A program made the translations under genes and the position numbers. 34,827 nucleotides of DNA from NCBI GenBank assembly GCA_025057135.1, contig JANWXY010000015.1, positions 1 to 34,827 on the forward strand, in the 5' to 3' direction. Below are positions 8,943 to 16,966 of the stretch, piece by piece (position 1 is the stretch's first letter; each line of letters opens with the position of its first letter). This stretch comes from Bacteroidia bacterium (GTDB lineage: Bacteria; Bacteroidota; Bacteroidia; SpSt-205). The notes below the pieces were generated by a model. The model was not told the DNA's origin, did no database searches, and worked only from the letters and a program-made list of their open reading frames with translations.

Positions 8943-9302
8943 CTAAAAAATTAATCCTCCTTCTCTTGCGCCTTCTGCCAAGGCGCGAACGTTTCCATGA
9001 TACTGGTAACCATTTCGGTCAAAAACCACTTTTTGTATTCCCGCGGCTTTTGCCCGCTCTGCTAGCTTCTGTCCGACGATACGACTGCGCTCCAGAGGAC
9101 GAGCCCCAGCTGACTGAACCTCGGGCTCTCTGGAACTAGCTGAGACCAGCGTGCGTCCCTTGGTATCGTCTATAAGCTGAGCATAGATGTATTTATTGCT
9201 ACGAAACACGGAAAGCCGCGGACGCTCAGGCGTACCAAAGACCTTTTTGCGTATGCGGCGCTTAATCCGAAAGCGACGATATGCTTTGACTTCTACTTGC
9301 AT
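8943..9302 (-). CDS. rplR: 50S ribosomal protein L18 (uL18)
   Basis: L18 binds 5S rRNA with L5 and forms the central protuberance. The arginine-rich N-terminus ([20 protein letters not shown]) is followed by [19 protein letters not shown]. The conserved end is [20 protein letters not shown] with EGGLIF. Length is 119 aa, normal for bacteria. It starts 7 nt after rplF and ends 3 nt before rpsE. Confidence 0.98.
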   Translation of the reverse strand: MQVEVKAYRRFRIKRRIRKKVFGTPERPRLSVFRSNKYIYAQLIDDTKGRTLVSASSREPEVQSAGARPLERSRIVGQKLAERAKAAGIQKVVFDRNGYQYHGNVRALAEGAREGGLIF

Positions 9303-9309
9303 GACTCAC

Positions 9310-9873
9310 CTATTTTTTGCCTTTACCTTTCGCTTTTCCAGCCTTGAGCTTGATCACTTCATCTGAATAACGAATCCCCTTGCCTTTGTAGGGGTCAGGG
9401 GGACGCAGACTGCGCAACATCGCTGCTACCTGCCCGATCAGCTGCTTATCTGTGCTTTCCAAAACAATGCGTAAGTTCTGACCCCGCTCTTGTACGATCT
9501 GAGCTTTTATACCTGCGGGCAAAACAAATGCGATATCGTGAGAATACCCCAAAGTCAGAATGAGCACATCACTCCCCTTAAGCTCCGCTTTGTAGCCGAT
9601 GCCCACGACCTCCAGTACCTTTTGGAAGCCCTGTGAAGCCCCTATAATAGCGTTCTGAATGAGTGCCCGATAGGTCCCATGAAGAGCGCGGTCACTCTTC
9701 TCATCGCTTGGACGCGTGAGGATGAGAAAGCCATTATCTTGACTCACCGAAAAACCCTCGGGAAGGCGTATGGAGTGAGTGCCTTTGGCCCCTTGAAGGG
9801 TGAGTAGAGGGGACTGCCAGCTTACCTTGACCCCAGCAGGAATGGGAATAGGTTTCTTTCCAACGCGAGACAT
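9310..9873 (-). CDS. rplF: 50S ribosomal protein L6 (uL6)
   Basis: L6 lies near the sarcin-ricin loop and the factor-binding site. Its two repeated domains are visible: MSRVGKKPIPIPAGVKVSW through the first, then FQKVLEVVGIGYKAELKGSD opening the second. The signature RPPDPYKGKGIRYSDEVIKLK lies near the end, followed by a Lys/Gly tail (KAKGKGKK). Length is 187 aa. It sits 3 nt after rpsH. Confidence 0.98.
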   Translation of the reverse strand: MSRVGKKPIPIPAGVKVSWQSPLLTLQGAKGTHSIRLPEGFSVSQDNGFLILTRPSDEKSDRALHGTYRALIQNAIIGASQGFQKVLEVVGIGYKAELKGSDVLILTLGYSHDIAFVLPAGIKAQIVQERGQNLRIVLESTDKQLIGQVAAMLRSLRPPDPYKGKGIRYSDEVIKLKAGKAKGKGKK

Positions 9874-9876
9874 AAG

Positions 9877-10266
9877 CTATCGAACGAAGCAGAGAATTTC
9901 GCCACCGACATTTTGACGGCGGGCTTCTTTGTCAGTCATGATACCTTTGGAGGTAGAAATAATGGCGATCCCGAGACCATTGGCTACTTCGGGTAGCTTC
10001 GCAGCGGAAGCGTATAAACGACGACCCGGCTTGCTCACTCGGGTCACCTCCCGAAGAGCGGGACTCTGACGCGGACCATACCTCAGGAGTACTCGTAAAA
10101 AGCGCTTTTGACCGTCTTCTACGACTTGGTAATCCTCAATGTAGCCCTGCTCCTTTAGGATACGGGCAATCTCTGTCCGAACAAAAGACGCCTGCACCTG
10201 TATCGTGGGATGATGCGCTTGATAGGCATTACGCAGGCGTGTCAAAAAATCTCCGATGGTATCCAT
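9877..10266 (-). CDS. rpsH: 30S ribosomal protein S8 (uS8)
   Basis: S8 binds helix 21 of 16S rRNA and organises the central domain. The 129-aa protein begins MDTIGDFLTRLRNAYQAHHP and ends with the family signature STSKGIMTDKEARRQNVGGE followed by ILCFVR. In E. coli S8 represses the spc operon by binding near the start of rplE; no comparable leader space exists here. It lies 2 nt after rpsN and 3 nt before rplF. Confidence 0.98.
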   Translation of the reverse strand: MDTIGDFLTRLRNAYQAHHPTIQVQASFVRTEIARILKEQGYIEDYQVVEDGQKRFLRVLLRYGPRQSPALREVTRVSKPGRRLYASAAKLPEVANGLGIAIISTSKGIMTDKEARRQNVGGEILCFVR

Positions 10267-10268
10267 AT

Positions 10269-10538
10269 CTACCAGCTTGCTTTGGTCATACCAGGGATTT
10301 TGCCTTCCAGGGCAAGCTCCCGAAGTTTCACTCTACACAGCCCGAAAGCTTTATAGTTCCCGCGAGGCCTTCCAGTGAGCTGGCACCGAAATCGCAGGCG
10401 CACAGGAGAAGAGTTTCGCGGTAATAGGGCCAGCTCCTCCCAGCGTCCTTCTTTTTTGAGAAGAGCGCGCTTGCGCGCGTACCGCTCATATAGCTTCCAA
10501 CGCTTGCGCTCGCGGGCTATTACTGCATCAGTCGCCAT
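10269..10538 (-). CDS. rpsN: 30S ribosomal protein S14 (uS14), zinc-free type
   Basis: S14 belongs to the 30S head. At 89 aa this is the long, zinc-independent form. The C-terminal core [20 protein letters not shown] keeps only isolated Cys residues instead of the two CxxC pairs of the short zinc-binding form. The usual ending [10 protein letters not shown] is intact. Together with the L36 and S4 in this operon, it shows a ribosome that saves zinc. It lies 3 nt after rplE. Confidence 0.97.
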   Translation of the reverse strand: MATDAVIARERKRWKLYERYARKRALLKKEGRWEELALLPRNSSPVRLRFRCQLTGRPRGNYKAFGLCRVKLRELALEGKIPGMTKASW

Positions 10539-10541
10539 AAA

Positions 10542-11114
10542 CTATGCTTTTTTCTTTGAGGGTTCTCCTTCTCGGAAGGGCATCCCAAGTGCCTTAAGCA
10601 GCTCAAACGCCTCTTGATCCGTCCGGGCGGTAGTGACGAAGGTGATATCCATACCGGCGATCTTGTAAACTTTATCTATGTCAATCTCTGGAAAAATGAG
10701 CTGCTCACGGACGCCGAGGGTATAGTTTCCCCGTCCATCAAAGCCTGTCGGGGAAATACCTCGGAAGTCTCTTGTACGCGGAAGGGCTGCGTGAATAAGC
10801 CGCTCCAAAAACTCATACATGCGCGCCCCCCGTAGGGTCACCTTCACACCAATCGGCATGCGTTTCCGCAGCTTGAAGCCAGCCACATCCTTGCGCGAAA
10901 GTGCTACCACAGGCTTCTGCCCTGTGATAAGAGCCAGCTCTTGTTGAGCCTGTTCTAAAAGCTTCTTATCAGATACAGCGGCTCCTACCCCTCTGGAAAC
11001 CACGATTTTTTCCAAACGGGGCACCTGCATGATGTTCTTGTACCCCAGCTTTTCCCTGAGCATGGGGACTACCTTCTCCTTGTAAAGGCGGTAAAGATTA
11101 GGAATGTAAGTCAT
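10542..11114 (-). CDS. rplE: 50S ribosomal protein L5 (uL5)
   Basis: L5 binds 5S rRNA and touches the P-site tRNA through its loop. The 190-aa chain shows [38 protein letters not shown] and [20 protein letters not shown], with [20 protein letters not shown] near the end. The C-terminal tail is basic (EPSKKKA). Its ATG overlaps the rplX stop by 4 nt, and rpsN follows after 3 nt. Confidence 0.98.
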   Translation of the reverse strand: MTYIPNLYRLYKEKVVPMLREKLGYKNIMQVPRLEKIVVSRGVGAAVSDKKLLEQAQQELALITGQKPVVALSRKDVAGFKLRKRMPIGVKVTLRGARMYEFLERLIHAALPRTRDFRGISPTGFDGRGNYTLGVREQLIFPEIDIDKVYKIAGMDITFVTTARTDQEAFELLKALGMPFREGEPSKKKA

Positions 11115-11479
11115 AGGACTTTACCACTTTTTTTGGCATAGCGAACCCAACGGCCATTTTCCAAGCGGCGACCAACTCGGGTTGGCTTGCCCGTAGAAGG
11201 GTCTATCACTTGTAGCTTAGATACAGGAATAGGACGCTCTACTTCAACTACGCCGCCTTGGGGATAACGCTGACTTTTTCGGACGCGCTTCTTGATCAAA
11301 GCGACACCTTCAACGATAGCCAGACCTTTCTTGGGAAAAACCCGTACGACTCGTCCCGTTTTCCCCTTATCGTCTCCTGAAAGCACTTTGACAGTGTCTC
11401 CACGCTTTATATGGAGCTTGGGCACAAACCGAGGACGCCCCTGGAATCCTGCTGCGACTTGCGCTTTCTGATTACTCAT
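11111..11479 (-). CDS. rplX: 50S ribosomal protein L24 (uL24)
   Basis: L24 starts assembly of the 50S subunit by binding the 5' part of 23S rRNA. The KOW motif is clear near residues 23-50 ([20 protein letters not shown] and [12 protein letters not shown]). The downstream [20 protein letters not shown] is typical. The 122-aa length includes a modest N-terminal extension before the KOW domain. Four-nt overlaps join it to rplN and rplE. Confidence 0.98.
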   Translation of the reverse strand: MSNQKAQVAAGFQGRPRFVPKLHIKRGDTVKVLSGDDKGKTGRVVRVFPKKGLAIVEGVALIKKRVRKSQRYPQGGVVEVERPIPVSKLQVIDPSTGKPTRVGRRLENGRWVRYAKKSGKVL

Positions 11480-11844
11480 AAAACTTCTGGCGCTAATGAA
11501 ACGATTTTCATGAAACCTTTGTCTCGGAGCTCACGAGCTACAGGGCCGAATATACGAGAGCCACGAGGCTCCCCGTCATTGTTGATGATGACGGCGGCAT
11601 TGTCTTCAAACCGAATGTACGTTCCATTCGGACGCCGATAGGCCCTACGCGTTCTTACAATGACGGCTTTGACCACATCGCCTTTTTTGACGAGGCCACT
11701 AGGAATGGCATCTTTGACCGAGGCAACGATGACATCGCCCAACCCGCCATATCGGCGGTGGCTCCCTCCCATCACGCGGATACATAGGAGCTCTCGTGCT
11801 CCCGTATTATCTGCCACATTCAAACGAGACTCCTGCTGAATCAT
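11476..11844 (-). CDS. rplN: 50S ribosomal protein L14 (uL14)
   Basis: L14 sits at the subunit interface, forms an intersubunit bridge and is the docking site for the silencing factor RsfS. The 122-aa protein begins [20 protein letters not shown] and shows [22 protein letters not shown] and [20 protein letters not shown], ending [12 protein letters not shown]. It is full length. It lies 2 nt after rpsQ and overlaps rplX by 4 nt. Confidence 0.98.
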   Translation of the reverse strand: MIQQESRLNVADNTGARELLCIRVMGGSHRRYGGLGDVIVASVKDAIPSGLVKKGDVVKAVIVRTRRAYRRPNGTYIRFEDNAAVIINNDGEPRGSRIFGPVARELRDKGFMKIVSLAPEVL

Positions 11845-11846
11845 AA

Positions 11847-12128
11847 CTATTTCGCTTTCTGTATAATCTCCACGAGGCGCCAGCGCTTAGTGCGGCTCAG
11901 TGGACGAGTCTCCATCAAACGGACGACATCTCCCACCTGTGCCTCCTGACGCTCATCGTGGGCGGCAAATTTACGGAATCTCTTGACAGGTTTGCGATAC
12001 AGAGGGTGAGGCTCATTCCGTACCACGCGGACAACGATTGTTTTCTGCATCTTGTTGCTGACGACTTCGCCGATGAGTTCTTTACGGCGGCCGCGTGATG
12101 GCTGCTTAGACTGACTTAGTTCGCTCAT
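11847..12128 (-). CDS. rpsQ: 30S ribosomal protein S17 (uS17)
   Basis: S17 is an OB-fold protein binding the 5' domain of 16S rRNA. Diagnostic segments are [39 protein letters not shown] and [20 protein letters not shown]. Two in-frame ATGs exist (12140 and 12128). I use the second, giving MSELSQSK..., because it is closer to family length. Either start lies inside the end of rpmC (23-35 nt overlap), so translation is probably coupled. Confidence 0.95.
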   Translation of the reverse strand: MSELSQSKQPSRGRRKELIGEVVSNKMQKTIVVRVVRNEPHPLYRKPVKRFRKFAAHDERQEAQVGDVVRLMETRPLSRTKRWRLVEIIQKAK

Positions 12129-12315
12129 GACGTTTTTCATTTATGACGGTAATAATCCGAGCAATATCCTTTCTAAGCGCCGGTATCTTAGATGGCGCAT
12201 CAGATAATGGGCTCTGCGCGTTACGATAACGCATATCTGAGAGCTCCTTGCGTTTTTCTCTCAGAAGGGTGTGGAGTTCGTGCAAACTGTATCCTCTCAG
12301 TTCCTCAGCTTTCAT
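12106..12315 (-). CDS. rpmC: 50S ribosomal protein L29 (uL29)
   Basis: L29 is a small two-helix protein at the exit-tunnel rim next to L23, where the trigger factor and SRP dock. The 69-aa sequence [20 protein letters not shown]...[20 protein letters not shown]...[14 protein letters not shown] has the family helices and the central connection. It overlaps rplP by 11 nt at its start and rpsQ at its end. Confidence 0.96.
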   Translation of the reverse strand: MKAEELRGYSLHELHTLLREKRKELSDMRYRNAQSPLSDAPSKIPALRKDIARIITVINEKRHERTKSV

Positions 12316-12742
12316 AATCTACTCGGCGAATGAACTTTGTTTTGATAGGTAACTTGAAGGCTGCCAGGCGAAATGCCTCCCGAGCCGCATCCTCTGCGAC
12401 TCCTTCACACTCAAATAAAACTGTACCTGGCTTGACTACGGCAGCGTAGAACTCTACATTCCCTTTTCCTTTGCCCATCCGCACTTCCAGAGGTTTTCGG
12501 GTGATGGGCTTATGAGGGAAAATGCGAATCCACACTTTGCCTTCCCGTCGCAGAAAGCGAGTCAAAGCGACCCGAGCGGCCTCTATTTGTCGAGAGGTGA
12601 TCAGTCCCCCATCTATGGCTTTTAGCCCGAAAGAGCCAAACGCCAACTGATACCCCCGCGAAGCAATTCCACGAACGATACCCTTATTTAAGAGCTTCCC
12701 TTTCTGCTCTTTACGATATTTTGTGCGTTTCGGCTGGAGCAT
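12305..12742 (-). CDS. rplP: 50S ribosomal protein L16 (uL16)
   Basis: L16 helps shape the A-site tRNA path of the 50S subunit. The N-terminus [16 protein letters not shown], then GRIFPHK-type segment [20 protein letters not shown] with GKGNVEFY, is diagnostic; the RKPLEVRMG loop lies near the peptidyl-transferase centre. The end [12 protein letters not shown] is conserved. At 145 aa it is full length. It starts 3 nt after rpsC. Confidence 0.98.
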   Translation of the reverse strand: MLQPKRTKYRKEQKGKLLNKGIVRGIASRGYQLAFGSFGLKAIDGGLITSRQIEAARVALTRFLRREGKVWIRIFPHKPITRKPLEVRMGKGKGNVEFYAAVVKPGTVLFECEGVAEDAAREAFRLAAFKLPIKTKFIRRVDYES

Positions 12743-12745
12743 AGA

Positions 12746-13528
12746 CTATGATTTTTTGCGGTCTTTTCGCCCAGAGCGAGGCTGCTTGGCAGTTTCACTC
12801 ATCCAGGGGAAAAGGTCTACTTTACCGTAAAGCGTTCCTTTCAATATCCAAACCTTGACCCCTATGGCCCCATAGATAGTGTGGGCCGTAGCCGTAGCGT
12901 AGTCTAAATCTGAACGCAGCGTTTGGAGAGCGATATGTCCATCCTTATACTCCTCAGAGCGGGACATGTCAGAGCCTCCGAGTCGCCCCGTACAACGAAT
13001 CTTGATACCTTGTACGCCCGCCCGCATAGCCTGAGCAATAGCAGATTTCATTACCCGGCGATGCGACATCCGGGCTTGAAGCTGCTCGGCGATAGTCTTC
13101 GCCACAATCACTGCATCAGCTTCTGGCTGGGCAACTTCGCGAAGATTCACTTCTATATTTTCTGTGGCGACAAACTCAGGCTGTCCCCCTGTTTCAGCCC
13201 GCCTACCCAAGAGGAGATTTCGGTAGTCTTTATTGAAGCGGCGAGCGATACGCTGGAGCTCTTGTTGAAGCTTTTTGATGTTACTACCGTCTTTGCCGAT
13301 TAAGATGCCCGGGCGAGCAGCATGAATGACGATATTGGTCACGCGGAGTGAAGTGCGATTGATGTATATGCGTGAAATGTGCGCCTTTGGATATTCTCGC
13401 TCAATATGTTCTCGGAATAGCTGGTCTAAAATCAAGTAAGGCGCCAACTTACGCCCGGCGTACCAGTTAGAGTACCACCCCTTCGTGATACCGAGCCGAA
13501 AGCCTATCGGATGCGTTTTCTGACCCAT
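12746..13528 (-). CDS. rpsC: 30S ribosomal protein S3 (uS3)
   Basis: S3 lies at the mRNA entry tunnel and takes part in mRNA unwinding. The 260-aa protein begins MGQKTHPIGFRLGITKGWYS. It has a KH domain with the GxxG loop in RPGILIGKDGSNIKKLQ and the C-terminal S3 domain with GVQGIKIRCTGRLGGSDMSR and YGAIGVKVWILKGTLYG. The polar tail (QPRSGRKDRKKS) is longer than the E. coli end but ordinary for the family. It lies 2 nt after rplV. Confidence 0.98.
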   Translation of the reverse strand: MGQKTHPIGFRLGITKGWYSNWYAGRKLAPYLILDQLFREHIEREYPKAHISRIYINRTSLRVTNIVIHAARPGILIGKDGSNIKKLQQELQRIARRFNKDYRNLLLGRRAETGGQPEFVATENIEVNLREVAQPEADAVIVAKTIAEQLQARMSHRRVMKSAIAQAMRAGVQGIKIRCTGRLGGSDMSRSEEYKDGHIALQTLRSDLDYATATAHTIYGAIGVKVWILKGTLYGKVDLFPWMSETAKQPRSGRKDRKKS

Positions 13529-13530
13529 AG

Positions 13531-13965
13531 TTAGCTGAGATATAAGCGGATATGAGAGCTTCGTTTTCGGATGGGATGCGCGCGACCTTGCGGAGCGGGT
13601 TGAATCCTTTTGAGAAAAGGCCCTCCCGCCACTTCAATTCGGGCCACCTTGAGTGTCTCTAAATCACCTGCCCCACCTGTTTTCTGCTCCCAGTCGTTTA
13701 TAGCGCAGCGAAGGGCCTTGAGCACCTCCTTGGCTGCCCATCGGCGAGACAGCTTGAGGTAAGCCAAAGCTTTCTCCACAGACTGCCCACGAATGAGATC
13801 AGCTACCAGTCGCACCTTTCTCGGCGGATATGGACACCCCCGAAGTATAGCATAATACTGAGCCTTACGCTTTTCTCGGAGTGCAGCTGCTGCACGGGCC
13901 TTCCGATTGCCTTTGTAAGGCTTGGGAATGCCCTGAGCGATTTTTTCTCTGCGTGTGAGGGTCAT
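13531..13965 (-). CDS. rplV: 50S ribosomal protein L22 (uL22), N-terminally extended
   Basis: L22 contributes a hairpin to the wall of the nascent peptide tunnel. The core starts near residue 38 (AILRGCPYPPRKVRLVADLI) and continues to the tunnel hairpin (GGPFLKRIQPAPQGRAHPIR) and RSSHIRLYLS. About 30 mostly basic residues precede the usual start (KPYKGNRKARAAAALREKRK), so the 144-aa chain is longer than the roughly 110-aa norm. No alternative ATG lies nearer to the core. It is 3 nt after rpsS. Confidence 0.96.
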   Translation of the reverse strand: MTLTRREKIAQGIPKPYKGNRKARAAAALREKRKAQYYAILRGCPYPPRKVRLVADLIRGQSVEKALAYLKLSRRWAAKEVLKALRCAINDWEQKTGGAGDLETLKVARIEVAGGPFLKRIQPAPQGRAHPIRKRSSHIRLYLS

Positions 13966-13968
13966 AGG

Positions 13969-14247
13969 CTACTTCTTTTTATCAGACTTTTGACCAGGAT
14001 GCCCACGGAAAATACGGGTCGGCGCAAACTCGCCCAACTTATGCCCCACCATGTTTTCTGTAATATAGACGGGGATAAACTGTTTCCCATTATGCACAGC
14101 GATGGTGTGCCCTACGAAGTCAGGCGTAATCATAGATGCCCGAGACCACGTCTTGATGACCTTTCTTTCGCGAGTCTCGTTGAGCTTTTGGACTTTTTTC
14201 AATAGCTTGGGATAAACATAAGGACCCTTTTTGAGTGAGCGCGGCAT
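13969..14247 (-). CDS. rpsS: 30S ribosomal protein S19 (uS19)
   Basis: S19 forms a complex with S13 in the 30S head near the A site. The 92-aa protein has [11 protein letters not shown] at its start, [20 protein letters not shown] and the signature [20 protein letters not shown] with FAPTR. All conserved segments are present. It lies 2 nt after rplB and 3 nt before rplV. Confidence 0.98.
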   Translation of the reverse strand: MPRSLKKGPYVYPKLLKKVQKLNETRERKVIKTWSRASMITPDFVGHTIAVHNGKQFIPVYITENMVGHKLGEFAPTRIFRGHPGQKSDKKK

Positions 14248-14249
14248 GT

Positions 14250-15086
14250 TTATTTAGATTTTTTGGATTTTCGGCGAGAGATTATCAGCTTGGAACTGGG
14301 CTTTTTAGGATTACGAGTTTTCTTGCCCTTAGCATACAGGCCTTTGCGGGAGCGCGGATGCCCACCTGAGGCTTTCCCTTCACCCCCACCCATAGGGTGA
14401 TCTATCGGGTTCATAGCTACGCCCCGGGTACGAGGACGGCGACCCAACCATCGACTGCGCCCAGCTTTGCCAATAGTGATATTGATATGCTCTGGATTGC
14501 TAAGCGTACCCACTGTGGCATAGCAACCGAGAAGCACTCTGCGGATTTCTCCTGAGGGTAGCTTGAGGACGGCATACTTTTCCTCCTTACCGACAAGCTG
14601 AGCTCCCGTACCCGCCGCCCGAACGAGCTTTCCTCCTTGACCAGGTAGAAGCTCTATATTATGGACAAAAGTACCGAGAGGTATCTCGCTGAGGGGCAAG
14701 GCATTTCCTGGCTTGGGTTCTGCATTGGGCCCAGAGACGACGACATCACCCACCTTAAGCTCTACTGGCGCGAGGATATACCGCTTCTCACCATCTGCAT
14801 AATGCAGAAGGGCTATACGAGCGGTACGATTGGGGTCATACTCTATGGCGGCGACTTTGGCTGGAATGCCGTGTTTATTCCGATGAAAGTCTATAACACG
14901 ATAGCGCCTTTTATGACCGCCGCCAATATAGCGAGCACTACGGCGCCCTTGATTGTTTCGTCCGCCAGACTTTTTGTATGGAAGGAGCAGGCTCTTTTCT
15001 GGCTCAGTCTTCGTTATCTCTGAAAAATCAGACACCGACATCCATCGGCGTCCAGCGCTGGTAGGCTTGTACTTGCGAATGCCCAT
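14250..15086 (-). CDS. rplB: 50S ribosomal protein L2 (uL2)
   Basis: L2 is needed for subunit joining and peptidyl transfer. The 278-aa protein has the central segment [20 protein letters not shown], the SH3-like domain ([20 protein letters not shown]) and the highly conserved [20 protein letters not shown], which holds the His close to the peptidyl-transferase centre. The tail [15 protein letters not shown] is usual. It starts 5 nt after rplW. Confidence 0.98.
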   Translation of the reverse strand: MGIRKYKPTSAGRRWMSVSDFSEITKTEPEKSLLLPYKKSGGRNNQGRRSARYIGGGHKRRYRVIDFHRNKHGIPAKVAAIEYDPNRTARIALLHYADGEKRYILAPVELKVGDVVVSGPNAEPKPGNALPLSEIPLGTFVHNIELLPGQGGKLVRAAGTGAQLVGKEEKYAVLKLPSGEIRRVLLGCYATVGTLSNPEHINITIGKAGRSRWLGRRPRTRGVAMNPIDHPMGGGEGKASGGHPRSRKGLYAKGKKTRNPKKPSSKLIISRRKSKKSK

Positions 15087-15091
15087 AAGGA

Positions 15092-15400
15092 TTAGATGTT
15101 TTCGTAAAGGTTTATCTCAAAACCTGGCTTGAGCCGGACGTAAGCCTTCTTATATGAAGGGAGACGGCTCATTTGGATGCCCTTACGAGTGTAGCGATAC
15201 CGAACCCGCGCGGGCAAAAGAGCTGTACGCACTTCATCCACTTGGACGCCGTAGCGTTCAGCGACTGCGGCGGCGATTTCGGGTTTAGTTGCATCTCGTC
15301 CGACCTTGAAAGCATAAGTATATGCGCCGGTTTTACTTTTCTTCTTGGCAAGCGCAATAGCTTTTTCCGTAAAAAGGGGCTTGATAAGGATTTCTTTCAT
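15092..15400 (-). CDS. rplW: 50S ribosomal protein L23 (uL23)
   Basis: L23 sits at the tunnel exit and is the docking point for trigger factor and SRP. The 102-aa sequence shows [40 protein letters not shown] with [10 protein letters not shown], and the end [15 protein letters not shown]. These are the family strands and helices in order. Its ATG overlaps the rplD stop by 4 nt. Confidence 0.97.
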   Translation of the reverse strand: MKEILIKPLFTEKAIALAKKKSKTGAYTYAFKVGRDATKPEIAAAVAERYGVQVDEVRTALLPARVRYRYTRKGIQMSRLPSYKKAYVRLKPGFEINLYENI

Positions 15401-16026
15401 ACGCCGAGCTGTTGGAAGAGATTTTCCAGAGCGGCTCGCTCCCAGAGGAGATGATGAGCCTTAGTTATGTCATAAGTATTCCAGTTGCGCGCAGGCTGGA
15501 CGGATACTCGGGGAATATTCCGAGCAGCCAGATAGGCAATAGGATTATACTCGTGCGTATAAACCTGGAGGGGAGAGTTATCCCAGCCTAAGGCTTGAAG
15601 GGTACGCAGGAAAAGGCGAGTTTTAGGCTGCTCATAATTTAGAGACTCCACCACCCAAATAGTTTGCTGACGAAGGTGAAGTGCGAAAGCGCTCAACCGA
15701 GCCAATCGTTTCTCCTTGTCGTTCAGCTTTATGGCATAATCTCGGGGCACAGGACCATGAATAGTTCCACCGCCGCGACGGATCGGATTACGAATGGAGC
15801 CCATACGAGCGCGTCCTGTCCCTTTCTGACGATACAACTTTCGCTTACTACCTTGCACCTCCCCCCTGGTCTTGGTTTTATGAGTACCTTGACGAGCTTC
15901 GGCGAGGATACGCTTTACATCCAGATAGATGAGGTGCGTATTGGGCTCAAAGTTCAATAGCCCTTCTGGCACCGTCAAGTAAGAGTTTGTCGGCTGTCCA
16001 TCTATGGAAAAAATCGGTAACTGCAT
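15397..16026 (-). CDS. rplD: 50S ribosomal protein L4 (uL4)
   Basis: L4 inserts a long loop into the nascent peptide tunnel. The loop is visible as TKTRGEVQGSKRKLYRQKGT, GRARMGSIRNPIRRGGG and GPVPRDY at about residues 50-98. The C-terminal Rossmann-like part contains YLAARNIPRVSVQPARNWNT and the final helix. Length is 209 aa. In E. coli L4 represses the S10 operon through a long leader; only 4 nt separate this gene from rplC, and the operon 5' leader is almost absent. Confidence 0.97.
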   Translation of the reverse strand: MQLPIFSIDGQPTNSYLTVPEGLLNFEPNTHLIYLDVKRILAEARQGTHKTKTRGEVQGSKRKLYRQKGTGRARMGSIRNPIRRGGGTIHGPVPRDYAIKLNDKEKRLARLSAFALHLRQQTIWVVESLNYEQPKTRLFLRTLQALGWDNSPLQVYTHEYNPIAYLAARNIPRVSVQPARNWNTYDITKAHHLLWERAALENLFQQLGV

Positions 16027-16030
16027 AAGC

Positions 16031-16648
16031 TCACTTGTAGATTAGAAGTAATCCGCCGCGCGGCCCGGGCACGGCACCCGAGACGACGAGGATGTTTTTT
16101 TCTGGAATGACCTTCAGGACGGAAAGATTCTCAACGGTGACTCGCTCATTTCCATAGCGTCCAGCAAGACGCTTACCTTTCCATACGCGTCCTGGGAAAG
16201 TATTAGAGCCCATAGAGCCAGGGTGACGCTCTCGGTTGTGCTGACCATGGGTACGCCCTCCCACCCCTGCGAATCCGTGCCTTTTGACTACCCCCGCGAA
16301 GCCCCGGCCTTTTGTCCAGCCCGCTATGGAGACAACATCGCCCTCGCCAAAAAGCCTAACATCCAACACCTGCCCAATCTGAAAGTCTCCTGGTTCGGAA
16401 AGGCGAAACTCTTTCAGAAGGCGAACTGGTTCCACCCCTTGCTTTTTGAAGTAGCCAGACAGCGGTTTGCGAAGGTGTTTGGGTTTGACAGAGCCATACC
16501 CGAGCTGCAAGGCGATATATCCATCGCGCTCCTGTGTGCGGATATTGACTATCGGACAGGGACCCGCCTCTATAATCGTGCAAGCAATGTCCCCTTCCGG
16601 CGTAAAAAAGCTCGTCATTCCAACTTTCCGTCCAATCAGCCCCAACAT
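16031..16648 (-). CDS. rplC: 50S ribosomal protein L3 (uL3)
   Basis: L3 is an early assembly protein that reaches toward the peptidyl-transferase centre. The 205-aa chain begins MLGLIGRKVGMTSFFTPEGD. It shows GWTKGRGFAGVVKRHGF and GGRTHGQHNRERHPGSMGSN, the extension containing the Gln that is methylated in some bacteria. The end is PGPRGGLLLIYK. It is 4 nt after rpsJ. Confidence 0.98.
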   Translation of the reverse strand: MLGLIGRKVGMTSFFTPEGDIACTIIEAGPCPIVNIRTQERDGYIALQLGYGSVKPKHLRKPLSGYFKKQGVEPVRLLKEFRLSEPGDFQIGQVLDVRLFGEGDVVSIAGWTKGRGFAGVVKRHGFAGVGGRTHGQHNRERHPGSMGSNTFPGRVWKGKRLAGRYGNERVTVENLSVLKVIPEKNILVVSGAVPGPRGGLLLIYK

Positions 16649-16652
16649 AGCT

Positions 16653-16961
16653 TTACTTGATTTCTACCTCCACCCCTTCGGGCAGATCCACTTTGGAGAT
16701 TTCCTCTACGACTTCTTTGAGATTATTGTAAATGTCAATGAGGCGACGATGGTACTTGATTTGAAACTGCTCGCGCGACTCCTTATTAACATGCGGGGAA
16801 CGATTGACGGTCACGAGCATTTTTTCCGTAGGTAAAGGAATAGGCCCCTTGACAACAGCGCCAGCCTTCTTCACCGCTTGAACGATACGCTCAGCCGAAC
16901 GGTCTATGAGCGTATGATCATAGGACCTTAGCTTGATGCGAATTCTCTGCAGATTGGTCAT
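16653..16961 (-). CDS. rpsJ: 30S ribosomal protein S10 (uS10) / NusE
   Basis: S10 is a 30S head protein that also partners NusB and NusG in antitermination. The 102-aa protein has [20 protein letters not shown], the conserved [20 protein letters not shown] and the end [11 protein letters not shown]. It follows fusA directly (5 nt), without a tuf gene between them, as is usual in Bacteroidota. Confidence 0.98.
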   Translation of the reverse strand: MTNLQRIRIKLRSYDHTLIDRSAERIVQAVKKAGAVVKGPIPLPTEKMLVTVNRSPHVNKESREQFQIKYHRRLIDIYNNLKEVVEEISKVDLPEGVEVEIK

Positions 16962-16966
16962 AAGCG

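Noticed and set aside
12923-13303. 126-aa plus-strand ORF antisense to rpsC
   Set aside because: Shadow of rpsC; no start signal or family features.
16223-16660. 145-aa plus-strand ORF antisense to rplC
   Set aside because: Shadow ORF with no recognisable domain, lying wholly over a conserved r-protein gene.
16962-16966. Missing tuf between fusA and rpsJ as a deletion
   Set aside because: This order is usual in Bacteroidota, where tuf lies elsewhere.
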